Source: Actinomycetota bacterium
GTDB taxonomy: Bacteria > Acidobacteriota > Blastocatellia > Chloracidobacteriales > Chloracidobacteriaceae
Direction: 5' to 3'
Assembly: GCA_013298335.1 (NCBI GenBank)
Contig: JAAFHI010000254.1
Coordinates: forward strand, 419 to 5,821
Length of the DNA: 5,403 bases
This document shows positions 1 to 5,403 of the stretch, piece by piece; within the stretch, counting starts at the first letter, position 1, and each line of letters begins with the position of its first letter. A program made the position numbers and the translations under genes. The notes beneath the pieces were generated by a model. That model searched no databases and was not told the DNA's origin. It was given only the letters and a program-made list of their open reading frames with translations.

Positions 1-749
1 CCCCGGCCTTCGAGTCCGAAACCGGCCAGCGAGGCCACGCCGAAATGACTTTTCAAAAAATCGTGGCTGAGATCTGGCGCAAAATGCCAGTCGTCGCAGA
101 GCGTCAGCGGACAGGCAAAACGCGGCGGCAGCCGTCGCTCGCCTTCGGTCGGCTCGTCGTTCATTCCGGCTTTTGGAAAAAGCGCGACGAGCAGGCGTTC
201 AAGGCTTTTCGGCGCGATCACCTCGCGCGGCTGGAACTGTTCGAGCTGCGCGAGGACGCTTTCGAAATTTCCCTCGCCCTGAAATTCGGTGGCCTGAAAT
301 TCGCCCGTCGTCAAATCGAGAAAAGCCGCGCCCATCGCGTCGCCCGCGCCGGAAAGCGCCGTGAGGTAACGGTTTTCGGTCCCGCCGAGCATCTGTTCGT
401 CAATCGCCGTGCCGGGTGTGACGACCCGAACCACCTCGCGCCGGACGAGTTTCGTCTTCGCGCTCGGTTCCTCGGTCTGTTCGCACACCGCCACCCGGAA
501 TCCCTTTTCAATCAGTTTCGCGATGTAGCCAGCCGCCGCGTGATGCGGCACGCCGCACATCGGGACCGCGTTTTCAGTATCCTTGTGGCGCGCCGTCAGC
601 GTGATGTCCATTTCGCGCGAGGCAACCACGGCGTCATCGAAAAACAGTTCGTAAAAGTCGCCCATCCGGAAGAACAGCAGCGTGCCGGGATGCTGCTTCT
701 TGATGTCGAGATATTGCCGAACCATCGGCGTTGCGGGAGGGGAAGCCAT
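1..749 (-). CDS. mutS: DNA mismatch repair protein MutS, N-terminal part (3' end outside window)
   Basis: MutS binds mispaired or looped bases and, with MutL and ATP, starts mismatch repair in the cytoplasm. About 249 codons are present and remain open to the window edge, so the connector is incomplete and the clamp, lever and ATPase/HTH parts are missing. Visible residues fit the mismatch-recognition domain (about 5-115): the GDFYELF motif carries the Phe-x-Glu pair (F32, E34) that in this family stacks on and contacts the mismatched base; CGVPHHA follows at 65-71, then VAVCEQ (86-91) and VTPGT (110-114). From about 125 (ALSGAGDAMGAAFLDLTTGEF) the sequence matches the connector domain. The ATG at 749-747 is preferred because an in-frame TGA lies just upstream at 764-762; M9 is a less likely alternative. 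No Shine-Dalgarno motif precedes it, and the arm of a perfect 35-bp inverted repeat ends 4 nt upstream. It follows the lytic transglycosylase gene after 153 nt. Family assignment is very secure; whether it is MutS1 in full cannot be checked here. Confidence 0.96.
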   Translation of the reverse strand, partial: MASPPATPMVRQYLDIKKQHPGTLLFFRMGDFYELFFDDAVVASREMDITLTARHKDTENAVPMCGVPHHAAAGYIAKLIEKGFRVAVCEQTEEPSAKTKLVRREVVRVVTPGTAIDEQMLGGTENRYLTALSGAGDAMGAAFLDLTTGEFQATEFQGEGNFESVLAQLEQFQPREVIAPKSLERLLVALFPKAGMNDEPTEGERRLPPRFACPLTLCDDWHFAPDLSHDFLKSHFGVASLAGFGLEGR

Positions 750-753
750 AGGG

Positions 754-904
754 AAAAGGTGTCAGGTTTCGGGTGTCGGGTTTCAGGTAAAACCAGTTAT
801 GAGTTTTTGATCGTTTGTAAGTTGAAAGTATCCGGATTCACGTCAAGTAGTTTTTCAACTCAGGTTTTCACCTGAAACCCGACACCCGAAACCTGACACC
901 TTTT
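754..904. repeat. IR1: perfect 35-bp inverted repeat of 7-nt units filling the slt-mutS gap
   Basis: The arms 754-788 and 870-904 are exact reverse complements over 35 nt. On the plus strand the left arm reads as tandem heptamers alternating GGTGTCR and GGTTTCR (consensus GGTKTCR). The 81-nt loop (789-869) is clearly AT-richer than the genes. It contains a smaller perfect hairpin (AGTTGAAA 820-827 with TTTCAACT 853-860) and a further imperfect extension of the outer stem (AAAACC near 789-794 with GGTTTT near 863-868). The right arm ends inside the stop codon of the transglycosylase gene (903-905) and the left arm ends 4 nt before the mutS start codon, so the repeat occupies essentially the whole gap. 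A transcript would fold into a very stable hairpin. It could act as an attenuator or terminator, or protect mRNA ends, but the short U tract lies within the stem, so a standard intrinsic terminator is not evident. Confidence 0.93.
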
Positions 905-3242
905 ACAGGGGTCGCAGCTCGATGTCGTAAAGCTGCTGATACGCGCGGTAGTTGGCGATCACCTTGAAGACGTAGTCCTTCGATTCGGCGTAGCCGACTT
1001 CGGGCGCGAAGCGGTCCACGTCGTCCTTGCCGGCGCGTTGAAGCCAGCGGCGGACGGCGCTTTCGCCGCCGTTGTAGGACGCGGCGACGGCCTGCGGGTG
1101 ATTGACGAATTCCTTGAACAGATCCGCGACATACTGCGCGCCGAATTTCGCGGCGATTTCCGGGTCATAGAGATCGCTGCGTTCAAACGAGGTCAGTTTG
1201 AGTTCGCCCGCAATCCGGTCGGCGGTTGAATCAATGAACTGGAACATGCCGCGCGCGGCCACGGCGGATTTCGCCAGCGGGTTGAACCGTGATTCCTGGC
1301 GGGCAATGGCGAGCAGAATGCGCGGATCGACGCGGCGCGGACGGGCGACTTCCGTCAGCGCATCGCGGTAAGGCGCGGGATAGAGCAGTTCGGCGACGTC
1401 GCGGGGCATGACTTCAAGGCGAAAATCGCTTGGCAGCGTGCCGAAGGTCGCTTCGCCATAGGCAATCGCTTTCGCGCCCTGACTGCCGCGATTGGCCCAC
1501 ACGGCCTGTCCGAACGGCCCGCCCGCGGCTGTGCCGAGCAGTGGAAACGCTTCGTCATACAAACCGAGAAAGCAGAGTTCATCGGGAAGCGAGCGGGTGG
1601 CGGGCGCATCTTTGACGTTGGCGATGAAGCCGCGACCGAGCGCGGGCGCGTTCTGGCCCCACGCGCGGGCATAGGCCGGAAGATTCTGATAGCAGGCGCG
1701 CAGAAGCTCGAAGAGTTGTTCGCGACTCTTTCTGGAATCGGTCAGACGAAGGGCCTGCTGCGCCGCGTTCTTGCCTGATTCGTAAGCCGCGTTTCCATTC
1801 GCGGTTTTGGCCTGCGCTTCCAGCCGGGTGAACCGCTGGTCGATGATCGCCTTCGCCTTGGGATTTTTCAGAAGGGTAATCAGGCGGTCGGTCGAACGCT
1901 GGCCGTAGTAGTTGTCTCTGGTGTCGGGAATCGAAAGAAAAATATCGACCGCTTCGCCGAAGCGTTCGAGCTTTTCGAGGGTGAATCCGCGCAGAAACAG
2001 GGCTTCCGTGCCGTTCGTCGTGCCGGGACCGCGTTTGCCGAGCGGCTGGCTCCGCAACACGTCAATGGCCGACAGCGCGGACTGGAACTGATTTGAAGAG
2101 AGGTAAATCTTGACCCGCTGAAATTTGGCGTTGACGGCGGCGATGTCGTTGGGAAGCGCGTTTTCAGTCCGGGTACACCATTCGAGCGCGCCTTTGTTGT
2201 CTCCGGCGATTCGCAGCGTATCAATCGCGTTCAGGTGCGCGCCGCCGATGTATTCGCTGTTCGGGTAGGCGGCGATGAAGGCCTCGTAGCGCGCGACGGC
2301 TTCCTTGTACTTTCCGGCGTTCTGAAGCGCGTGGCCGGTCTGGTAGTACCCTTTTTCGCCGTCCGGCGTGGATGGGTATTCGGCGTGAACCCGGTCGTAC
2401 CACTGGGCGGCGCGATCCCATTGTTCGTCAATGTAGTAGGCGCGTCCGATACTCCACATCGCTTCCGGGCGGGTGCGGCTGGCGGGATACTTTTCGACCA
2501 GTTCGGTGAAGTGGCGAATCGCCCCGGCGCTGCGCCGGTTCGTCAGATACAGACGGGCGCGGACCAGTTTCTGGGCTTCGGCGAGGTCGGTATCGCCGCG
2601 CTGGTCGAGTTCCTCGGCGGCGAGCAGGGAGGCGTCGTCCTTGCCGGGCAACAGTTTTCGAAAAACGGCCACGGCTTCGGCCTCGCGTCCAGCCTTGCGG
2701 AGGATGAGGCCGAGCTGGCTTTCGATTTCCCGGCTCTGGGCCGCCAGTTGGCGATACTGCGCGATGGCCTGATCGAACGCGCCGCTCTCGGCGTAACTTT
2801 CCGCCAGTCTCAACCGCGAACCACGGGCGGCGGTGCTGGCGGCAAATTCGTTGGACAGGCGAAGCAGGTATTTCTGTTCGGTTTTGAACTCGTTTTCACG
2901 TCGCGCGACCGCCGCGAGATGCCGCAGGCAGAAGGGAACGAACATTGCCCCGCCGGGTCGGGCGATGACCGACACGTAGTACTTTTTCGCCGTTTCCAGA
3001 TCGCCGCCGCGCTCCGCGACGCGCGCCCGCAGGTAGTCGTAGTTGTTCGTCTCGAACAGTTTCGGGTCGGTCTTCGCGAATTCGTCGAGCAGGTTGGCCG
3101 TCAGCCGGTATTCGCGGCTTTCGACCGTGCGGCGGATGTCGCGCGCCTGAACATCGGCATTGAAGGCGAAGGTCGGCGAGGCGGTTCCGAGCGATACCAG
3201 ACAGAGCGCGAGACAGACGGCGTGGCGGTAGAGTTCGATCAT
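903..3242 (-). CDS. Slt70-like soluble lytic murein transglycosylase with TPR-like N-terminal superhelix
   Basis: This enzyme cleaves the MurNAc-GlcNAc bond of peptidoglycan to give 1,6-anhydro-MurNAc ends, in the periplasm. From the ATG at 3242 the protein has 779 residues, longer than E. coli Slt70. Residues 1-26 look like a type I signal peptide: Arg/His at 6-7, hydrophobic core 8-18, probable cleavage after TFA (24-26). Residues about 40-600 are alpha-helical with TPR-like repeats, clearest at about 235-360 (for example GKYKEAVARYEAFIAAYPNS). The C-terminal SLT domain (about 625-775) is complete: ARQES with the catalytic Glu at 650, GMFQF 665-669 (in place of the usual GLMQ), AASYNGG ending at 726, and ESKDYV 753-758. 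Two ATGs lie further upstream in frame (3254 and 3314), but both fall inside inverted repeat IR2 and would put a low-complexity Pro/Ser/His stretch before the signal peptide, so 3242 is preferred. No Shine-Dalgarno motif is visible. It lies between the TPR protein gene and mutS. Confidence 0.93.
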   Translation of the reverse strand: MIELYRHAVCLALCLVSLGTASPTFAFNADVQARDIRRTVESREYRLTANLLDEFAKTDPKLFETNNYDYLRARVAERGGDLETAKKYYVSVIARPGGAMFVPFCLRHLAAVARRENEFKTEQKYLLRLSNEFAASTAARGSRLRLAESYAESGAFDQAIAQYRQLAAQSREIESQLGLILRKAGREAEAVAVFRKLLPGKDDASLLAAEELDQRGDTDLAEAQKLVRARLYLTNRRSAGAIRHFTELVEKYPASRTRPEAMWSIGRAYYIDEQWDRAAQWYDRVHAEYPSTPDGEKGYYQTGHALQNAGKYKEAVARYEAFIAAYPNSEYIGGAHLNAIDTLRIAGDNKGALEWCTRTENALPNDIAAVNAKFQRVKIYLSSNQFQSALSAIDVLRSQPLGKRGPGTTNGTEALFLRGFTLEKLERFGEAVDIFLSIPDTRDNYYGQRSTDRLITLLKNPKAKAIIDQRFTRLEAQAKTANGNAAYESGKNAAQQALRLTDSRKSREQLFELLRACYQNLPAYARAWGQNAPALGRGFIANVKDAPATRSLPDELCFLGLYDEAFPLLGTAAGGPFGQAVWANRGSQGAKAIAYGEATFGTLPSDFRLEVMPRDVAELLYPAPYRDALTEVARPRRVDPRILLAIARQESRFNPLAKSAVAARGMFQFIDSTADRIAGELKLTSFERSDLYDPEIAAKFGAQYVADLFKEFVNHPQAVAASYNGGESAVRRWLQRAGKDDVDRFAPEVGYAESKDYVFKVIANYRAYQQLYDIELRPL

Positions 3243-3248
3243 TTCTAA

Positions 3249-3332
3249 GGGCATGGGGGATGGGGAATGGGGGATGGTGAAAAGCGGAAAGGTCAGGTTT
3301 GAACCATGCCCCATGCCCTATCCCCCATCCCC
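3249..3332. repeat. IR2: imperfect inverted repeat of GGGGRAT heptamers between the TPR gene and slt
   Basis: Arms 3249-3278 and 3303-3332 pair at 26 of 30 positions around a 24-nt loop (3279-3302). On the plus strand the left arm is a run of GGGGGAT/GGGGAAT/GGGCAT units of 7 (once 6) nt; the right arm is the complement of the same type. One arm ends 8 nt from the stop codon of the TPR gene (3341-3343), the other 6 nt from the preferred transglycosylase start (3242). The loop contains AAAGGTCAGGTTT, which resembles the IR1 unit family. Two alternative ATGs of the transglycosylase reading frame (3254, 3312-3314) lie inside the arms. Confidence 0.85.
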
Positions 3333-3340
3333 CCACGTTT

Positions 3341-4195
3341 TCAATGACTCGGAATGTTGCCGCTGGTGTTGGTCTGCGCGAGTTTCTGTTTGAGCGCGGC
3401 GACTTCCTGAACCTGTTGCGGTGCGGCCTTTTCAAATCTGGCCACGATTTCCTTCGCCTGTTCGGTCTGGTTGGTTTCGATCAGCACATTCGCGTAGTTG
3501 AACAGCGTCTGCGGATGATTCGGTTCGACCGTGAGCGCCTTCTTGAAATACTCAATCGCCTTGGGCGTCTGCTGCGGCTTGCGTTTGTAATAGGTCAGTC
3601 CGAGGTCGGTGATGACATTGACGTCGCTGGGCGTGATCGCGAGGACCTTTTCGTACCATTTGGCGGCGTCTTCCCAGTGCTCGGCGTCGAAGTGCGCGTT
3701 GCCGAGGCCGACGATGATCTGGGGTTCGTCCGCCTTCAGTTTGTACGCCTGCTCGTAGCGCGTGATGGCTTCGGGATACTTCCGCTCCTGATAGAACATG
3801 AAGCCGAGAATCGCGGTCGAGCGCCAGTCATCGGGCTTGAGCTTGACGGCGGCCTCGAAGCATTCGCGGGCTTCGGGAATCTTGCCGTTCTGGGCGAGGA
3901 ATTCGCCGAGCGTCTTCTGCTTTTCGTAATCGCCCCGATTGGCCGCGGCTTCCTTGATCGCCGTGTCCACGTTCGGGCTCTGGTGGATGGTGTCGGAGGG
4001 CGGCGTGCCCTGCGGAACCCCGCCGTCGCCGACCGGCACATTGGGGTTGCTGCCCGCCGCCGAGAAGGCTTCCGCCCGGGCTTTTTCGCCCTGTTCCTTG
4101 ATGTAGTCGCGGTTGCGGCTGTTGGTGTAGGCGAAGCCCACGAAGAATCCGACCACGAGGCAGGACGAACCGATGACGATGAGAGACTTGTTCAT
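3341..4195 (-). CDS. Membrane-anchored tetratricopeptide-repeat protein
   Basis: The 284-residue product begins MNKSLIVIGSSCLVVGFFVG, a short hydrophobic segment (about 4-23) followed by charged residues (RNRDY, EKARAE). This looks like an uncleaved N-terminal membrane anchor, although a cleaved signal peptide cannot be excluded. A Gly/Pro-rich linker (about 45-75) leads to a run of TPR motifs: about 88-121, 122-155, 156-190, 191-226 (with a short KPQQT insertion between its helices) and a partial one at 227-258. Typical TPR residues are visible, for example GFMFYQERKYPEAITRYEQA. A helical, Gln-rich tail ends in NIPSH. TPR proteins are protein-interaction scaffolds; no catalytic motif is present and no specific partner can be named. 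The neighbouring transglycosylase also carries TPR-like repeats, so a role in envelope assembly is a reasonable but unproven inference. The start at 4195 places the hydrophobic segment at the N-terminus; no Shine-Dalgarno motif precedes it. The downstream gap is IR2. Confidence 0.88.
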   Translation of the reverse strand: MNKSLIVIGSSCLVVGFFVGFAYTNSRNRDYIKEQGEKARAEAFSAAGSNPNVPVGDGGVPQGTPPSDTIHQSPNVDTAIKEAAANRGDYEKQKTLGEFLAQNGKIPEARECFEAAVKLKPDDWRSTAILGFMFYQERKYPEAITRYEQAYKLKADEPQIIVGLGNAHFDAEHWEDAAKWYEKVLAITPSDVNVITDLGLTYYKRKPQQTPKAIEYFKKALTVEPNHPQTLFNYANVLIETNQTEQAKEIVARFEKAAPQQVQEVAALKQKLAQTNTSGNIPSH

Positions 4196-4202
4196 AGGGA
4201 TG

Positions 4203-4318
4203 AATTGGAAGGATGAAGGATGAGGGATGAAGAAAGGTTTTGGGGGTTGGGGATTGGGTTTTGGTTTTCAATGAATCTCCAAAACCTAAGACCTAGAACC
4301 CAACCCCCATTTTCATCC
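4203..4318. repeat. IR3: degenerate heptamer inverted repeat overlapping the end of cdsA
   Basis: Arms 4225-4264 and 4279-4318 align without gaps and pair at 28 of 40 positions around a 14-nt loop (4265-4278). It is the weakest of the four repeats but built in the same way. The plus strand of the left arm reads as 7-nt units such as GGTTTTG, GGGGTTG and GGGATTG. Just outside it, 4203-4231 holds another run with units GGATGAA and GGATGAG, one copy of which (GGATGAA) is matched at the far end of the right arm. That end covers the cdsA stop codon (4313-4315) and its last sense codon, so the element extends slightly into coding sequence. The extra GGATGAR run reaches to within about 8 nt of the TPR gene start codon. 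Confidence 0.7.
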
Positions 4319-5131
4319 TTTCAGGAAGAATACCCAATAGTAATAAAGCACCGGCGCGTTGAAGAGCAAACTGTCGAGACGGTCGAGAAAACCGCCGTGG
4401 CCGGGCAGCACGGAGGCCGCGTCTTTCGTGTCCGAACCGCGTTTCAGGAGCGACTCATACAGATCGCCGGTCTGCCCGATGGCGTTCATGATGATCGCGA
4501 GGCCGATGGCGTGCGCCAGCGGAAGGGACGGGAAATATGTGTACTTTGAAAGAACGGCGAAGCCGATGCTGCCGAGCATCCCGCCGATGGAGCCTTCGAT
4601 GGTCTTGCCGGGACTGATGGCCGGGGCCAGCTTGTGGCGACCGAGGGCGCGTCCAGCGAAGTAGGCGAAGACGTCGCCCGCCATCACGATGAAGAGAAAC
4701 AGCGTCAGCAGGCGGCTTCCCTTGTCGCGCGGTTCGATGCCTTTGACGGCGATGAGGAATCCGCAGAGCGTCCCGATGTAGAGCACGCCGAACATCGTCG
4801 CCGCGTGGCCGGAAAGCGCCTTCTTGAAATCCCGTTCGGTAAAGACCGCGTGGGCCATCAGGAGAAAGAGCAGGACCGCAATCAGCGCCGGGTAGTATTC
4901 CGCCAGATGAAAAAAGAACAGCCCGTGCGAGCCGAGCATTCCGAGGAAGCCGACCCAGGCGACGGGCTTGATGTCGAGTTTTTGGACGAGGTGGTGATAC
5001 TCGGTCAGCCCGAGCAGCGTCGCCGCGAGGATGATCCCCAGAAACACATAGGGATTTTCCAGCCAGATGCTCCAGAACAGGAGCGGCAGGGCAATCAGGG
5101 CGGTGAGAATGCGCGACGCGAGATTGGACAT
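4313..5131 (-). CDS. cdsA: Phosphatidate cytidylyltransferase (CDP-diacylglycerol synthase)
   Basis: CdsA is an integral membrane enzyme that converts phosphatidic acid and CTP to CDP-diacylglycerol and pyrophosphate, the precursor of bacterial phospholipids. The 272-residue product has the usual length and several hydrophobic segments (clear ones near 8-24, 28-42, 58-75, 82-95, 112-128, 140-158 and 183-194). The family signature is complete at 227-253: S227, K230-R231, K236-D237, P243, H245-G246-G247 and D250-R251-x-D253. Upstream conserved pieces are also present: GDVFAYFAGRALGRHKLAP (152-170), SPGKTIEG (173-180) and GQTGDLYES (219-227). The ATG at 5131 gives a normal N-terminus; no Shine-Dalgarno motif precedes it. 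In many bacteria cdsA follows frr and uppS; here the gene upstream ends in a sequence I cannot match to UppS. The stop codon is overlapped by IR3. Confidence 0.97.
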   Translation of the reverse strand: MSNLASRILTALIALPLLFWSIWLENPYVFLGIILAATLLGLTEYHHLVQKLDIKPVAWVGFLGMLGSHGLFFFHLAEYYPALIAVLLFLLMAHAVFTERDFKKALSGHAATMFGVLYIGTLCGFLIAVKGIEPRDKGSRLLTLFLFIVMAGDVFAYFAGRALGRHKLAPAISPGKTIEGSIGGMLGSIGFAVLSKYTYFPSLPLAHAIGLAIIMNAIGQTGDLYESLLKRGSDTKDAASVLPGHGGFLDRLDSLLFNAPVLYYYWVFFLKG

Positions 5132-5137
5132 TTCAAA

Positions 5138-5268
5138 GAGTTATGAATTATGAGTTATGAATTATGAATTCCCTATCGGGAGCGCTCGTCCGAGGTTTCA
5201 GGAACAAAGCTCCCAAATCAGAAGCCCCGGCTTTTCACTCATAACTCATAATTCATAATTCATAACTC
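5138..5268. repeat. IR4: inverted repeat of GARTTAT heptamers upstream of cdsA
   Basis: Arms 5138-5169 and 5237-5268 pair at 29 of 32 positions. The left arm tandem (continuing to 5170) alternates GAGTTAT and GAATTAT; the right arm is its complement. All three mismatches are G/A differences; in a minus-strand transcript two of them would still form G-U pairs, leaving one A-C mismatch. The loop (5170-5236) is GC-richer than the arms, the reverse of IR1, and holds a small inner stem (GGGAGC 5178-5183 with GCTCCC 5209-5214) and the word GGTTTCAGG (5194-5202), which belongs to the IR1 unit family. The right arm ends 3 nt from the stop codon of the upstream gene (5272-5274) and the left arm ends 6 nt from the cdsA start (5131). 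Confidence 0.92.
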
Positions 5269-5271
5269 GTT

Positions 5272-5403
5272 TTAGAACTGCTGCTGGTCGTCGTCCGATT
5301 TGGGCATCGGAAGCTTGCGGGCGGCTTCGGGGTCGAGCACCGCGATGCGTTCGTAGGCCTGCTGCGCGATGCGCGTGGCGGCCTTCGACTTGGCGGCGTC
5401 GGC
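5272..5403 (-). CDS. C-terminal end of an unrecognised protein (5' part outside window)
   Basis: An open frame enters from the right edge and stops at TAA (5274-5272), giving the last 43 residues. It is Ala-rich and helical (starting ADAAKSKAATRIAQQAYERI), then AVLDPEAARKL, and ends in a short acidic and glutamine tail, SDDDQQQF. The codon choice, rich in G or C at third positions, matches the neighbouring genes, and the frame ends 3 nt from IR4 just as the other genes end at their repeats, which supports it being real. The AYERIAVLDPEAA stretch is reminiscent of the second helix of a TPR, but this is too short to assign. It does not look like the C-terminus of UppS or Frr, the common neighbours of cdsA. 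Function unknown. Confidence 0.75.
   Translation of the reverse strand, partial: ADAAKSKAATRIAQQAYERIAVLDPEAARKLPMPKSDDDQQQF

Noticed and set aside
818..846. Possible promoter for mutS in the IR1 loop (minus strand TTGACG, 17-nt spacer, AACTTA)
   Set aside because: The -35-like word is good and the loop is AT-rich, but the -10-like word matches the consensus poorly, so it is not annotated.
45..875. Plus-strand open frame of 276 codons
   Set aside because: It is antisense to the clear MutS N-terminus and runs through IR1; its product is Arg/His-rich with no recognisable domain.
2235..3248. Plus-strand open frame of 337 codons
   Set aside because: It is antisense to the lytic transglycosylase, has no recognisable domain, and results from GC-rich third positions on the opposite strand.
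2896..3435. Minus-strand open frame of 179 codons overlapping the start of slt and the end of the TPR gene
   Set aside because: It is an off-frame shadow, Arg/Pro-rich, and conflicts with two supported genes.
3299..4216. Plus-strand open frame of 305 codons
   Set aside because: It is antisense to the TPR gene, whose motifs are unambiguous, and it begins inside IR2.
4634..5146. Plus-strand open frame of 170 codons
   Set aside because: It is antisense to cdsA, which carries the complete family signature; the product is highly charged without domain features.
5222..5235. Terminator-like AAGCC/GGCTT followed by TTTT in the IR4 loop (plus strand)
   Set aside because: The stem is only 5 bp with a 2-nt loop and faces the plus strand, where no gene ends.
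5138..5268. Inverted repeats as termini of a MITE or insertion sequence, or as a CRISPR array
   Set aside because: Arm sequences differ between loci, no target-site duplications are evident, the arms coincide with gene boundaries, and the 7-nt units have no unique spacers.

Overview
The window is chromosomal DNA from a Gram-negative-type bacterium of moderately high GC. Every gene I can support lies on the minus strand. In transcription order (right to left) they are: the 3' end of an unrecognised gene, cdsA (CDP-diacylglycerol synthase), a membrane-anchored TPR protein, an Slt70-like lytic transglycosylase with a TPR-rich N-terminal part, and the 5' third of mutS, which runs off the left edge. 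The periplasmic-type Slt architecture points to a diderm. The MutS sequence and the TPR protein with a short membrane anchor would fit Acidobacteriota or a similar soil or sediment phylum, but this is impression only and no taxonomic marker is present.

Layout: 1-749 mutS (partial); 750-902 spacer with inverted repeat IR1; 903-3242 lytic transglycosylase; 3243-3340 spacer with IR2; 3341-4195 TPR protein; 4196-4312 spacer with IR3; 4313-5131 cdsA; 5132-5271 spacer with IR4; 5272-5403 end of an unknown gene. No RNA genes, mobile elements or CRISPR arrays were seen. The proteins cover phospholipid precursor synthesis, cell-wall remodelling and mismatch repair. Common orientation and short gaps (98-153 nt) allow co-transcription, but they do not form a single pathway.

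The most interesting feature is in the gaps. All four are almost completely occupied by a long inverted repeat with arms of 30-40 nt, built from degenerate 7-nt tandem units. The heptamer differs from gap to gap (GGTKTCR, GGGGRAT, GGWTTTG-like with GGATGAR, GARTTAT), yet the two arms within a gap match each other: 35/35, 26/30, 28/40 and 29/32. The outer end of each repeat touches or lies within 8 nt of the upstream stop codon. The inner end lies within a few nt of the next start codon, except in IR3, where further heptamers fill the distance. None of the four starts has a visible Shine-Dalgarno motif, and the place where one would sit is taken by the repeat arm or its continuation. Conservation of pairing without conservation of sequence suggests either selection on an RNA or DNA hairpin, or a copying mechanism that regenerates inverted heptamer arrays between genes.
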